This document shows, piece after piece, positions 16,554-25,976 of a DNA stretch of 64,000 nucleotides. The position numbers were made by a program, and so were the translations under genes. The notes beneath the pieces were generated by a model that saw only the letters and a program-made list of their open reading frames with translations, was not told the origin of the DNA and did not search any database. The stretch covers positions 303,429-367,428 of the forward strand of contig NZ_VTZW01000009.1 in the NCBI RefSeq assembly GCF_009728995.1, written 5' to 3'. This DNA is from Streptomonospora sp. PA3 (GTDB lineage: Bacteria; Actinomycetota; Actinomycetes; Streptosporangiales; Streptosporangiaceae). Positions within the stretch are counted from its first letter, which is position 1, and every line of letters starts with the position of its first letter.

Positions 16554-18134
16554 TCAGCGGCCGCGGCCGCTGTCCTCGTCCTCCGGTTCGGCGGTCCGCT
16601 CGACTCCGCCCACGGGGACGCGGCGCAGCGCGATCACGGCCATGACCGCTGCGGCCGCCAAGACCGCGGCCCCGCTGGCCGCGGCGGCCTGCATGCCCTC
16701 GGTGAACGCCGCGAATGCGGTGGCCAGCAGTTCCCGCGCGGCCTCCGCCGGCAGGTGCTCGGCGACGGCCACCGCTCCGGGCAGCGTTTCCTGGGCGGCC
16801 TCGGCGACCTGGGGAGGGGCGTCGGCGGGGACCTCGGCGGCGACCGCGTCGCGGTAGACGCCCATCCCGATACTCCCGAGGATCGCGATGCCCAGAGCTC
16901 CGCCGAGTTCACCCGCCGACTCCGACAGGGAGGAGGCCATCCCGGCGCGTTCGGGCGGTGCCGAGGCGACGACCAGGTCGGTGCACACCGCGGCGATCGC
17001 GCCCATCCCGGCGCCGACCATGCCCACTCCGATGAGCAGCAGCCCGATGGATGTATCGGGGGTCACCTGGGTCAGCACCCCCATGCCCCCGGCCCCCGAG
17101 AGCAGAGCGGCCCCGACGATGTATCCCGTCCGAACCAGCCGGGTGGCCGCCACCGCCAGCATCGAGCCGATCGCCGACATGCACACCATCGGCAGCATCC
17201 ACAACCCCGCCTCGATGGGACGCATGTCCAGCACCAGTTGCAGATACTGCGACACGAAGAACATGAACCCGACCAGTGCGAACACGCCGAGGACCACGGT
17301 CACCAGCGACGCGCTGAACGCGGAGTCGCGGAAGAGCCGCACGTCGATCAGGGGGTCGGCGAGGCGCAGCTGCCTGCGGACCAACCACACCCCCGCAGCG
17401 GCTCCCACCGCGACGGCCAGAGCCGCGGCCGCGTCGGGGCCTTCCTCGGCGACCCGCTTCACCGCGAAGACGAGCGGAATGATCGCGGCCAGCGACAGGG
17501 CCGCGCTGAGCAGGTCGAGCCGCCCTGCCTCCGGGTCGCGGTACTCGGGCAGCAGCAGCGGGCCGGCCAGCAGGAGTAGCAGCATCACCGGGACGCTGAT
17601 GAGGAACACCGAGCCCCACCAGAAGAACTCCAGCAACACACCGCCGACGAGGGGACCCACGGCCGTTCCGCCGATGAATCCGACCGTCCACAGGCCGATG
17701 GCCACCTGGCGTTGCCGCGGGTCGGCGAACATGTTGCGGATCAGCGCCAGGGTGGCCGGCATCAACGTCGCGCCGGCGATCCCCAGTGCGGCACGTGCGG
17801 CGATGAGCATCTCGGGACTGGTCGCGAACGCCGAGGCCGCCGAGGCGAGGCCGAACCCGGCCGCACCGAGCAGCAGGAGCCGCCGGCGGCCGATCCGGTC
17901 GCCCAGCGTGCCCATCGTCACCAGCAGTCCGGCCAGCAGGAAGGTGTAGATGTCCATGATCCACAGCAGCTCGGCCGTGCTGGGCTCCAGGTCGGCCGCG
18001 AGCCGCGGTATCGCGAAGTTGAGGATCGTGACGCTCATCGCGATGAGCAGTACGGGCAGCATCAGTACGGCGAGCCCGGCCCATTCCCGGCGCCCTGCGA
18101 GGTCGGCCGCAGCCGACGGGGGTTCGGTCTTCAT
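16554..18134 (-). CDS. MFS drug exporter, DHA2 (14-TM) family
   Basis: This is a 526-residue inner-membrane proton-driven exporter. About 14 hydrophobic helices are visible. The DHA2 motif A loop is GTLGDRIGRRRLLL and the motif C-like helix 5 region is GFIGGTAVGPLVGGVLLE, as in EmrB/QacA-type antibiotic exporters. The ATG at 18134 follows GGTCGAG-like purine-rich sequence. It is divergent from a large AfsR-like regulator, so it may be controlled by it. It lies 3.5 kb from the polyketide cluster and could serve as its exporter, but this is not established. Confidence 0.94.
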   Translation of the reverse strand: MKTEPPSAAADLAGRREWAGLAVLMLPVLLIAMSVTILNFAIPRLAADLEPSTAELLWIMDIYTFLLAGLLVTMGTLGDRIGRRRLLLLGAAGFGLASAASAFATSPEMLIAARAALGIAGATLMPATLALIRNMFADPRQRQVAIGLWTVGFIGGTAVGPLVGGVLLEFFWWGSVFLISVPVMLLLLLAGPLLLPEYRDPEAGRLDLLSAALSLAAIIPLVFAVKRVAEEGPDAAAALAVAVGAAAGVWLVRRQLRLADPLIDVRLFRDSAFSASLVTVVLGVFALVGFMFFVSQYLQLVLDMRPIEAGLWMLPMVCMSAIGSMLAVAATRLVRTGYIVGAALLSGAGGMGVLTQVTPDTSIGLLLIGVGMVGAGMGAIAAVCTDLVVASAPPERAGMASSLSESAGELGGALGIAILGSIGMGVYRDAVAAEVPADAPPQVAEAAQETLPGAVAVAEHLPAEAARELLATAFAAFTEGMQAAAASGAAVLAAAAVMAVIALRRVPVGGVERTAEPEDEDSGRGR

Positions 18135-18275
18135 GGGCTCGACTCTGCGCGGCGCCGCGCACCGCGCGCGCACCGCCGGCGCACCGCGCGCTCACCGAGG
18201 GCGCGGCTGCGCCCGATCGTCGACCGGATCCGCCGGCGTGGGACCGAATCGGCGCGGTCGGCGATACTGGATGGC

Positions 18276-21200
18276 ATGCGAGTGGGAATCCTCGGCCCGA
18301 CCGAGGTGCGCTCCGAGGAGGGGACCCTCCTGGGGGTGGGCGGCGTCCGCGGCAGGGCCGTGCTCGCCGTCCTCGCCTTGGACGCCGGGCGCCCGGTGCC
18401 CAAGGAGCGGCTGATCGACGGCGTCTACGGCCAGTCCCCGCCCGCCGGTGCCGACAACGCCCTGCAGTCGCAGATCTCCCGACTGCGCGGCGCCTTGCGC
18501 AGCGGTTCGGTCCCCGGGCCGGTGGAGTCGCACCCGGCCGGCTACCGGCTGGCGATCGACCCGCTCGATGTCGACGCGCACCGGTTCGAAGACCTGGCGG
18601 CACGCGGACACGAAGCGCTGGCCGCCGAAGACCACGGCCGCGCGGTGCTTCTGCTCGACGAAGCGCTGAGTCAGTGGCGGGGGCCTGCGCTCGTCGACGT
18701 CGCCGCCGCCTCGTTCGCCGAAGCCGCCGCTCAGCGGTTGGCGGAGTTGCGGCTGGGTGCGGTGGAGAGCCGGATCGAGGCGCGGCTGGCGCTCGGCGAG
18801 GGCGGGGCGCCGGTGGGCGAGCTGTTCGAACTCGTCGCCGACCACCCGCTGCGCGAGCGGCTGCGCGGCCTGCTGATGCGAGCGCTGCAGGCAGGGGGCC
18901 GCCAGGCCGAGGCCCTGGCGGTCTTCGAGCAGGGGCGGGCCCGCCTCGCCGAGGAACTGGGTGCCGACCCGTCGCCGGAGCTGGCGCGCCTCCACACCGC
19001 GATCCTGCGCGGCGAGGAGACCGCTCCGCCCGCGCGGCCCCGCGAGCGTGTGTCGGCGTCCCAGGCGACCGGCGCACGGCCGCTGCGGGCGCTTCCCGCC
19101 CAACTCACCGGGTTCGTCCCGGGCGGCGGCCCCGAGCAGGGGCCCGAGGGCGTCCGTGCCAAGCTGCGCGCCTCGCGCCTGGTGACGCTCACGGGGCCGG
19201 GCGGCGTCGGCAAGACCCGGCTGGCTTTGGAGGCGGCGGCACTGGAGCCCGGCGAGATCTGCTTCGTCGAACTCGCGCGCACCGAGAGCGGCGGCGACGT
19301 GCCGCAGGCGGTGCTCACCGCACTGGGCATCCGCGAGTCGGGACTGGTCTCCTCGCCTGTACCCGACGGCGGCCCGCCGCGCGCGGATCCGTCGGCGCGG
19401 TTGGCCGCGGCGCTGGCCGATCGTGCGCTGCTGCTCGTTTTGGACAACTGCGAGCACGTGCTGGCCGCGGCGGCCGAGCTCGCGGCGCGGCTGCTGGAGG
19501 AATGCCCCCGGTTGCGCATCCTGGCCACCAGCCAGGAGACCCTGCGGATCACCGGTGAGCGGGTGCACCCGGTCGCGCCCCTGGCGCTTCCGCCCGAGAA
19601 CGCCGGCGCCGAGGAGGCGATCGGCTACCCCTCCGTCCGCCTGTTCGCGGAACGCGCGGCGGCCGCGCAGCCGGGTTTCGCGGTCGACGACGGCAACGCG
19701 GCCGACGTCGTCGCCGTCTGCCGGGCGCTGGACGGTCTCCCCCTCGCCATCGAACTGGCCGCGGCACGCGCCCGCGCCCTGCCGCCCGCCGAGATCGCCC
19801 GCCGCCTCGACGACCGCTTCGCCCTGCTGGGCCGCGGAAACCGGGCCGCCCCGGCCAAGCAGCAGACGCTGCGCGCGGTGGCCGCATGGAGCTGGGGACT
19901 GCTGGACGAGGCGGAGCAGCGGCTCGCGCGGCGGTTCGCCGCGTTCTCCGGCGGCGCCGATCTGGCGGCCGTCAGCGCCGTATGCGATCCGGGCGGCGAG
20001 GTCGCCGACACACTCACCGGTCTCGTGGAGAAATCCTTCGTCGAGGCCGTCGACGGCGGCCGGCGGTATCGGATGCTGGCCACCATCCGCGAGTTCGCGG
20101 TGGAGCGCCTGGTCGAGGCGGGTGAGGAGCAGCGGGTGGGCCGCGCCCACGCCGACCACTACCGCGAGCTGGCCGAGGCGGCCGATCGCGCGCTGCTCGG
20201 GCCGGCCCAGGCCGAACAGCTCGCCCGGCTCTCCGAGGACCACGGAAACCTGACCGCGGCGCTGCGCTGGACCGTCGAGCACGACGCCGCCGCCGCGCTG
20301 CGGCTTCAGGCGGCCCTGTCCTCCTACTGGTGGCTGCGCGGACTCCACGACGAGGGAGCGCCGCTGGCGGCCGCCCTGCTGGAGCGCATCGACGCCCGGG
20401 AGCCGCGCCGAGCGCCCGAGGACTTCCTGCTGTGTGTGGCCAACGCGACCGCGGACGGGGCGGTGGTGCCCGGCGACCGGATCGACGCAGCGGTGGAGAT
20501 CGCCGAGGGAGTCGCGCCGCCGCTGCGGCGCCCGCTGCTCGCGCTGCTGTGGCCGGCTTGCGCCGGACAGGCGGGCCGCTCGGCGGGCATCGGCGCCTTC
20601 CTCGAACGCTGCCGGACGGCCGAGGAACCGTGGGTGCGCGCGGCCGCCGACGTCGCCGAGGGGTACCTGCGCTACTTCGGAGGCGACTCCCGGCGAGCCG
20701 AGGCCGCCTTCACCTCGGGCCTGGCCGGATTCCGCGCGGCGGGCGACCGATGGGGCGCGGTGCAGGCGCTTTCCGGGCTCGCCGGCATCGCCTCGTGGCA
20801 GGGCGATCTGGAGCGCACCACCGCTCTGACCGGTGAGGCGCTGGAGATCACACAGCGGCTGGGCGCCCGCGAAGACAGCGCCGACCTGGTACGTCTGCGC
20901 GCCGAGGCGCTCCTGCACAACGGCGATCCCGCGGCCGCGCGCCCGGAGTTCGAACAGGCGGCCGAGCTCGCCCGGCAGAGCGCGGCCGCCGAGATTCTGG
21001 CGGCGGCCCGCTACGGACTCGCCGAAGCGTACCGGCAGCAGGGCGACCGCATCGCGGCTCGGCGGATGTGCGAGTGGGCCCGGCAGGCGGCCCCGCCGGG
21101 CGGCCCGGGGGCCGCGGCGGTACGCGCGCAGCGCGGCCTGGTGGAGCTGGGGCGGCTCGCCGCGGCAGAGGGCGATTCCGCGCAGGCCCGCAGCTGGTAC

Positions 21201-21506
21201 CGGCGCGCGTTCGCCGGCGACCCGAGCCGCTGGTACCCGCCGCAGCGGACCCTCGCGGCCGATGTCCTGGCCCAGGCCGCTCTGGAGGACGGAAACGCCG
21301 AGCGCGCCGCCCGGCTCCTGGGCGCATCCGCCGCTCTGCGGGGCGGCAGCGCCGCGCACACCCTCGACGCGGCCCGCACCGCCGAGGCCGCCCGCGCCCG
21401 GCTGGGGGAGGCCGCCTACGCTGCCGCCTACCGGCACGGAAGCCGCATGTCGCCCCCGCAGGCCCTTACCGAGATCGCCAAGGCGCTGTCCGACCACGTC
21501 ACCTGA
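18276..21506 (+). CDS. AfsR-like regulator (SARP/BTAD domain plus NB-ARC ATPase)
   Basis: This is a 1076-residue cytosolic transcriptional regulator. Domains in order are an OmpR-type winged helix (about residues 1-95), the bacterial transcriptional activation domain (about 100-245), a STAND/NB-ARC ATPase with Walker A TGPGGVGKTRLAL (about 306-318) and Walker B LLLVLDNCEHVL, and a C-terminal TPR-like helical region (about 650-1076). AfsR family proteins integrate signals to activate secondary metabolism. It is divergent from the MFS gene and upstream of the polyketide cluster on its left side, so it marks a possible left border. The ATG at 18276 is the start that gives the conserved N-terminus. 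Confidence 0.93.
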   Translation: MRVGILGPTEVRSEEGTLLGVGGVRGRAVLAVLALDAGRPVPKERLIDGVYGQSPPAGADNALQSQISRLRGALRSGSVPGPVESHPAGYRLAIDPLDVDAHRFEDLAARGHEALAAEDHGRAVLLLDEALSQWRGPALVDVAAASFAEAAAQRLAELRLGAVESRIEARLALGEGGAPVGELFELVADHPLRERLRGLLMRALQAGGRQAEALAVFEQGRARLAEELGADPSPELARLHTAILRGEETAPPARPRERVSASQATGARPLRALPAQLTGFVPGGGPEQGPEGVRAKLRASRLVTLTGPGGVGKTRLALEAAALEPGEICFVELARTESGGDVPQAVLTALGIRESGLVSSPVPDGGPPRADPSARLAAALADRALLLVLDNCEHVLAAAAELAARLLEECPRLRILATSQETLRITGERVHPVAPLALPPENAGAEEAIGYPSVRLFAERAAAAQPGFAVDDGNAADVVAVCRALDGLPLAIELAAARARALPPAEIARRLDDRFALLGRGNRAAPAKQQTLRAVAAWSWGLLDEAEQRLARRFAAFSGGADLAAVSAVCDPGGEVADTLTGLVEKSFVEAVDGGRRYRMLATIREFAVERLVEAGEEQRVGRAHADHYRELAEAADRALLGPAQAEQLARLSEDHGNLTAALRWTVEHDAAAALRLQAALSSYWWLRGLHDEGAPLAAALLERIDAREPRRAPEDFLLCVANATADGAVVPGDRIDAAVEIAEGVAPPLRRPLLALLWPACAGQAGRSAGIGAFLERCRTAEEPWVRAAADVAEGYLRYFGGDSRRAEAAFTSGLAGFRAAGDRWGAVQALSGLAGIASWQGDLERTTALTGEALEITQRLGAREDSADLVRLRAEALLHNGDPAAARPEFEQAAELARQSAAAEILAAARYGLAEAYRQQGDRIAARRMCEWARQAAPPGGPGAAAVRAQRGLVELGRLAAAEGDSAQARSWYRRAFAGDPSRWYPPQRTLAADVLAQAALEDGNAERAARLLGASAALRGGSAAHTLDAARTAEAARARLGEAAYAAAYRHGSRMSPPQALTEIAKALSDHVT

Positions 21507-21658
21507 CCGCCGCCGCGCGCTATCGGGACGGGGTGCGGCGTGTGCTCTCGGCGCAACCGGTCCCGACCTGTGGGGCGGCAGCGCAGGGCCGTGCCCAGGG
21601 CCGCGGGCCGGGCGGCCGCGAAACCGCCGGCCAGGAAGCGAGCTGGGCGGGCGACCCC

Positions 21659-22687
21659 TCAGGCCGGCGAGGCGGTGACGATGCGGAAAGGCAGTCCCGC
21701 CACGCTGTGGGTCCGGGCATCGGCGAAGCCTGCCGCGGTGAGCATCCGATCGTAGGTCTCCTGGGAATGGACCTCCCCTTCGTAGGTCCAGGCCAGCATC
21801 AGCACCGAGAACAGGTGGGACGCCGCTTCCGCTTCTGGTGAGGCGTCCTCGGAGACGGTGAAGCCCACGAGTCCCAGCCGGCCGTCGGGCTTGAGCACGG
21901 ACCGGGCGCGTTCCAGCAGCCGCGTGGCCCGATCGGCGGAGAAGTGGTGCAGAACGTTGGTGATGAGAACCAGGTCGTAGGGACCGCCCAGAGGCACCTC
22001 GAACATGTCACCGGCGATCTGGCTCATCCGGTCGGCGACACCCGCGCGTACGGCCTCCTCTTGGGTGTAGGGCAGCACGCTGTCCCAGTCGAGCGCCCAG
22101 ATCCGCGCCTGCGGATACCTCTGGGCGACGGTGCATCCGTATACCCCGTGTCCGCAGGCGACGTCGAGTACGTCCAACGTGTCGCGGCCCTTCGCCCAAT
22201 CGGTGAGCGCCTCGGCCAGCGTCGACGCGGTCGGGCGGGCGACGACCGGGGCATAGCTGGCGAAGTGCTGCCAGTACCCGTATTCCGGGGTCTCCGCATG
22301 TTCGTCCATGACCGTTCCGCCCTTGCGGACCGCCTCCGGCAGCCGCTTGAGCGCGTCCCATTCCCAGTCGCTGGCGAAGACGTGCACCATGTCGCCCACA
22401 TACTGGGGACTCTCCGGATCCAGGAGCTCCGCGCCTCCGGGGGCAAGGAAGTACTCGTCCCCCCGCTTCTCCACGAGCCGGAGGGCGGCGAGGGCATTCA
22501 GCAGGATTCGCATGCCCCGCGGTTCGGTGCCGGTCTTGGCGGCCACGGAAGCTGCGGAGTCTCCCCTGATCAGATGCGGAAAGACACCGAGTTCGATTCC
22601 CGTGCGGAGCAGGCTGGTGTCCTTGTAGACGCGCATCATGGCAAACAGCGATTCGCGGGTGATGAAAGGCGTTTCAGTAGCGTCCAT
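21659..22687 (-). CDS. SAM-dependent O-methyltransferase-like protein (dimerising type)
   Basis: This is a 342-residue cytosolic class I methyltransferase. The N-terminal helical dimerisation/winged-helix domain spans about residues 1-105 and the Rossmann fold carries the SAM motif LDVACGHGVYG (about 178-188), acidic DWDS and LHHFSADRA. It belongs to the family that includes DnrK, TcmN C-terminal and RdmB-like enzymes, which act on polyketide hydroxyls, though some members hydroxylate or decarboxylate instead. The start at 22687 gives a normal length. It is divergent from the sugar C-methyltransferase. A minus-strand heptamer array at 22817-22845 suggests control by the cluster SARP. The substrate is inferred only from context. 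Confidence 0.88.
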   Translation of the reverse strand: MDATETPFITRESLFAMMRVYKDTSLLRTGIELGVFPHLIRGDSAASVAAKTGTEPRGMRILLNALAALRLVEKRGDEYFLAPGGAELLDPESPQYVGDMVHVFASDWEWDALKRLPEAVRKGGTVMDEHAETPEYGYWQHFASYAPVVARPTASTLAEALTDWAKGRDTLDVLDVACGHGVYGCTVAQRYPQARIWALDWDSVLPYTQEEAVRAGVADRMSQIAGDMFEVPLGGPYDLVLITNVLHHFSADRATRLLERARSVLKPDGRLGLVGFTVSEDASPEAEAASHLFSVLMLAWTYEGEVHSQETYDRMLTAAGFADARTHSVAGLPFRIVTASPA

Positions 22688-22816
22688 TGGCCGTCCGATC
22701 CGGTCGCGTGGCGATGAGGGGCCGCCCCGCGAAGTTCTCCGGGTTTCGGCGGGGCCGTGGTAGTAGGGCGAGCGGTCGTCGAACGCTCGGCTCCTCCCCA
22801 CCACCGTCCATCGCCC

Positions 22817-22845
22817 TCCTGGAGAGCGGCTCGAAACCGGCTTGA
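22817..22845 (-). promoter_or_regulatory. SARP-type heptamer array (toward the O-methyltransferase)
   Basis: Read on the minus strand, TCAAGCC (22845-22839), TCGAGCC (22834-22828) and a degenerate TCCAGGA (22823-22817) lie at exact 11-bp steps. SARP activators bind direct heptamers with this spacing just upstream of the -10. The first two match the TCGAGC consensus closely. Confidence 0.6.
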
Positions 22846-22871
22846 CCCGTCCTCTCGCCGACCGCCGGCTC

Positions 22872-22900
22872 TTGAGCGGGAATCGATCGGGCCTCAAGGC
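22872..22900 (+). promoter_or_regulatory. SARP-type heptamer array (toward the C-methyltransferase)
   Basis: TTGAGCG (22872), TCGATCG (22883) and TCAAGGC (22894) repeat in direct orientation every 11 bp on the plus strand, about 65 bp upstream of the start codon at 22964. This is the arrangement of SARP operators. Confidence 0.65.
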
Positions 22901-22963
22901 GCGGCTGTGATCGTCGAGTAGACGACCAGGCCGTACCGCGTCGCACCCGGATCGGGAGTGAAA

Positions 22964-24202
22964 ATGGAAATAGACGACTGCCGCATCTGCGGCAACCGAA
23001 CGCTGATCCCCTTGCTCGACCTCGGTCCCCAGGCGGTCACCAGCATTTTCCCGGCCAGCAGGAGCGAGGCTCTGGAAATCCCGAAGGTTCCCCTGGAGCT
23101 CGTGAAGTGCTCACCCGACGGGTGTGGACTTGTGCAGCTGCGCCACACTGCGGACTTCTCGCTGATGTACGGTGATCACTACGGCTACCGATCCGGCATC
23201 CGCAACTTCATGATCCAGCACTTGGCCGGAAAAGTCGCCGACGCGACCAAGCGGGTGGATCTCGAAGCCGGCGACGTGGTCGTCGACATCGGCAGCAATG
23301 ACGGGACACTACTGCACGCTTATCCGGAGATCGGCCTAACCCGTGTCGGCATCGACCCCAGCGGTGGGAAGTTCCGAGAATCGTATCCGGCGGACGCCGA
23401 TCTGATCGCGGACTTCTTCGACCAGAAGCTCTTCACCGATCGGTACGGGGATCGCAAGGCGAAGATCGTCACGTCTTTCGGGATGTTCTACGACCTCCCG
23501 CGTCCGATGACGTTCATGCAGGACGTGTACGACATCCTGGACGACGACGGCATCTGGGCCATGGAGCAGAGCTACATGCCCGCGATGCTCGACGCAGACG
23601 CCTACGACGTCATGTGCCACGAGCATCTGGAGTATTACGCGCTCCAGCAGATCGAATGGATGGCCGAGCGTGTGGGTCTGGGCGTCATCAGCGCCGAGAT
23701 CACCTCCATCTACGGAGGCAGCCTGTATGTGACGCTGGCGAAGCGGCCGGAGCGGCACGACATCGACGAGCAGGGCATCGAGCGCATCAGGGCGGCCGAA
23801 AAGGCGGCCATGCTGCACACCATGGCTCCGTACGAGGAATTCGCCAAGCGCGTTCCCGAGTCCCGTGACCGCCTGATCGACTACCTGGCCGATTCCCGCA
23901 GGTCCGGCAGGCGCACCGTGGGCTACGGCGCGTCGACCAAGGGCAACGTAATCCTCCAGTACTGCGGGCTGGGAGAGGACGAACTCACCGTGATCGGCGA
24001 ACCGAACGAGGAGAAGCACGGCTGCTTCACTCCAGGAACCGGGATTCCGATCGTCTCCGAGGAGGCGGCCAAGGCACTCAACCCCGACCAGCTCCTGGTA
24101 CTGCCATGGATCTATCGCGAGGGCTTCATCGAGAGGGAGCACAGCTTCACCCAGGCCGGCGGCAAGCTGGTCTTCCCACTCCCGCGTCTCGATGTCGTCT
24201 GA
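22964..24202 (+). CDS. NDP-deoxysugar C-methyltransferase (TylCIII/EvaC family)
   Basis: This is a 412-residue cytosolic enzyme that transfers a methyl group from SAM to C-3 of an NDP-4-keto-hexose. The N-terminal zinc-binding module uses CRICG and KCSPDGC, the SAM fold has VVDIGSNDGTLL, a conserved MCHEHLEYY segment (around residue 220) holds the proposed His base, and the C-terminal Rossmann-like domain has VGYGASTKGNV. All are diagnostic of this family. The start at 22964 has GGGAG 6 nt upstream, while a GTG at 22958 overlaps it. It is followed 64 nt later by the epimerase gene, probably in one operon. It implies a branched 3-C-methyl sugar. Confidence 0.93.
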   Translation: MEIDDCRICGNRTLIPLLDLGPQAVTSIFPASRSEALEIPKVPLELVKCSPDGCGLVQLRHTADFSLMYGDHYGYRSGIRNFMIQHLAGKVADATKRVDLEAGDVVVDIGSNDGTLLHAYPEIGLTRVGIDPSGGKFRESYPADADLIADFFDQKLFTDRYGDRKAKIVTSFGMFYDLPRPMTFMQDVYDILDDDGIWAMEQSYMPAMLDADAYDVMCHEHLEYYALQQIEWMAERVGLGVISAEITSIYGGSLYVTLAKRPERHDIDEQGIERIRAAEKAAMLHTMAPYEEFAKRVPESRDRLIDYLADSRRSGRRTVGYGASTKGNVILQYCGLGEDELTVIGEPNEEKHGCFTPGTGIPIVSEEAAKALNPDQLLVLPWIYREGFIEREHSFTQAGGKLVFPLPRLDVV

Positions 24203-24266
24203 CCATGGGCGTGGGTCGACGCAGCCGGTATTCGCACATTCGCCGCCAACAAGCAGGGGCCAGGGC

Positions 24267-24920
24267 ATGACAGAGAACTCGCCGAAATCGACTGCCGACA
24301 CCACCATGACCGCCGAAGAGCTCCGGGTCGAAGGAGCGTTCGCCTTCACGCCGCAGGTCTTCCCCGACGACCGGGGATACTTCCTTGCCCCCTTCCAGGA
24401 GCCGGCGTTCACCGAAGTGCTGGGACACGGCCTGTTCCAGGTAGCTCAGGCGAACCACAGCCGTTCCCGCCGCGGAGTGGTACGGGGTGTGCACTATACG
24501 GTGGCTCCTCCCGGGTCGGCGAAGTATGTGCACTGCATGCGCGGGCGCTCGCTCGACATCGTCGTCGACATCCGCGTCGGTTCACCGACCTACGGCCGCT
24601 GGGACGCGGTACTGCTGGACCAGGCGGACTTTCGTGCCGTCTACCTGCCCCTCGGAGTCGGGCACGCGTTCATCGCTCTGGAGGACGACACGGTGATGTC
24701 CTACTTCATCTCCAGTAGCTACGTCCCCGAGTACGAGCTGGCCGTCGACGCTTTCGATCCGGCCCTCGGGCTGCCCGTGCCCGAGGACATCACGCCCATC
24801 CGCTCCCCCCGGGACACGGTCGCGCCGAAGCTGGCCGAGGCGCGGGAGCAGAACCGGCTACCGCACTACACGGAATGCAAGCGCTTGGAAGCGGACCTCT
24901 ACGCCGGATCCGGGTCCTGA
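24267..24920 (+). CDS. dTDP-4-keto-6-deoxyhexose 3,5-epimerase-type cupin (RmlC/EvaD-like)
   Basis: This is a 217-residue cytosolic RmlC-fold enzyme. The catalytic His lies in RGVHY (His76), with PDDRGYF upstream, a VYLPLGVGHAFIAL strand and the Tyr-containing SSSYVPEYE that corresponds to the acid residue region in RmlC. In branched aminosugar pathways this step inverts C-5 (or C-3/C-5) to give an L-sugar. The ATG at 24267 follows AGGGGCCAGGG. It is the second gene of a probable operon with the C-methyltransferase and is closed by a strong hairpin at 24949-24977. Whether it acts on one or both carbons is not visible. Confidence 0.9.
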   Translation: MTENSPKSTADTTMTAEELRVEGAFAFTPQVFPDDRGYFLAPFQEPAFTEVLGHGLFQVAQANHSRSRRGVVRGVHYTVAPPGSAKYVHCMRGRSLDIVVDIRVGSPTYGRWDAVLLDQADFRAVYLPLGVGHAFIALEDDTVMSYFISSSYVPEYELAVDAFDPALGLPVPEDITPIRSPRDTVAPKLAEAREQNRLPHYTECKRLEADLYAGSGS

Positions 24921-24948
24921 GGCACCTCGCCGAGTCGTCGGCCCGCGC

Positions 24949-24977
24949 AGCCGGGGCGGAGGAGATCCGCCCCGGCT
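24949..24977. terminator. Bidirectional hairpin terminator
   Basis: AGCCGGGGCGGA and TCCGCCCCGGCT form a perfect 12-bp stem with a 5-nt loop. The hairpin lies between the convergent epimerase and rmlB genes and could end both transcripts. It is followed by a short T-containing stretch (TCTTT). Confidence 0.75.
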
Positions 24978-24992
24978 CGGTCTTTCCCGGAC

Positions 24993-25976
24993 TCAGCCGG
25001 GGAGTGCCTGGACGGTCAGAGGTTCCCACCACGTCCTGTTCTCCCGGTACCAGTCGACGGTCGCGGCGATACCGCCCTCGAAATCGATGCGAGGGACGTA
25101 ACCCAGCTCCGCGGTGGTGTTCTCGATGCTCAACGAGTAGCGCATGTCGTGCCCGGCCCGATCGGCCGTGTACTCGACTTTCGACCAGTCCTGCCCGCAG
25201 GCGTCCAGCAGGAGCTCCGTCAGGCGCCGGTTGGACATCTCCGTTCCGCCGCCGATGTGGTAAACGCCGCCGGCACGGCCTTTCACGGCGGCCGACGCGA
25301 TCCCTTTGCAGTGGTCGTCGACGTGGAGCCAGTCCCGGACATTGCTGCCGTCCCCGTACAGCGGGACCGAAGCCCCGTCGAGGAGGCGGGTGATGAACAG
25401 GGGGATGATCTTCTCCGGGAACTGGTAGGGGCCGTATGTGTTGGACCCGCGCGTGGTGACCACATCCAGGCCGTGCGTGCGATGGAACGCCCGTGCCAGC
25501 AGATCGGCGGCCGCCTTCGACGCTGCGTAGGGCGAGTTGGGCCGTAACGGGCTGCTCTCCGTGAACGTCCCGGTTGTGATCGACCCGTAGACCTCGTCGG
25601 TCGATACGTGGACGAAGCGCTGTACGCCGTGCCGCAGTGCGGCGTCCAGCAGTACCTGGCTTCCCAGGACGTTCGTGGAGACGAACGCGCCCGAATCGGG
25701 GATGGACCGGTCCACGTGCGATTCGGCGGCGAAGTGGATCACAAGTCGGTGGCCGGGCATGATCTCGTCCACGGTCCGCTTGTCGCAGATGTCGCCTTCG
25801 ACGAAGGAAAGCCGGGAGTCGGCGGCCGCCGGGCCGAGGTTTTCACGGTTTCCGGCATAGGTGAGTTTGTCCAGCACTGTCACGGGCGAATCGGGAAGGT
25901 CCGGGTAATTCCCCGAGAGAAGGGAGCGTACGAAATGCGAGCCGATGAAACCGGCTCCACCGGTGACGAGGATCAT
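24993..25976 (-). CDS. rmlB: dTDP-glucose 4,6-dehydratase
   Basis: This is a 327-residue cytosolic NAD+-dependent extended SDR that converts dTDP-glucose to dTDP-4-keto-6-deoxyglucose, the branch point of deoxysugar synthesis. Visible motifs are TGGAGFIGSHF at the N-terminus, HFAAESHVDRS, the catalytic STDEVYG (Thr-Asp-Glu) and YAASK (Tyr/Lys), and RDWLHVDDHC for substrate binding. The length is normal. It is on the minus strand, convergent with the epimerase, and its promoter must lie in the 446-bp gap at 25977-26422. With rmlA (31167) it makes the common intermediate of the cluster's sugar. Confidence 0.96.
   Translation of the reverse strand: MILVTGGAGFIGSHFVRSLLSGNYPDLPDSPVTVLDKLTYAGNRENLGPAAADSRLSFVEGDICDKRTVDEIMPGHRLVIHFAAESHVDRSIPDSGAFVSTNVLGSQVLLDAALRHGVQRFVHVSTDEVYGSITTGTFTESSPLRPNSPYAASKAAADLLARAFHRTHGLDVVTTRGSNTYGPYQFPEKIIPLFITRLLDGASVPLYGDGSNVRDWLHVDDHCKGIASAAVKGRAGGVYHIGGGTEMSNRRLTELLLDACGQDWSKVEYTADRAGHDMRYSLSIENTTAELGYVPRIDFEGGIAATVDWYRENRTWWEPLTVQALPG

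Noticed and set aside
18192..21497. A very long open frame antisense to the AfsR-like gene
   Set aside because: In DNA this GC-rich, antisense frames stay open by codon bias. The translation is Arg/Gly/Gln-rich with no domain, while the plus strand encodes a clear multi-domain regulator. The same applies to long antisense frames at 2848-4758 and 5719-8280.
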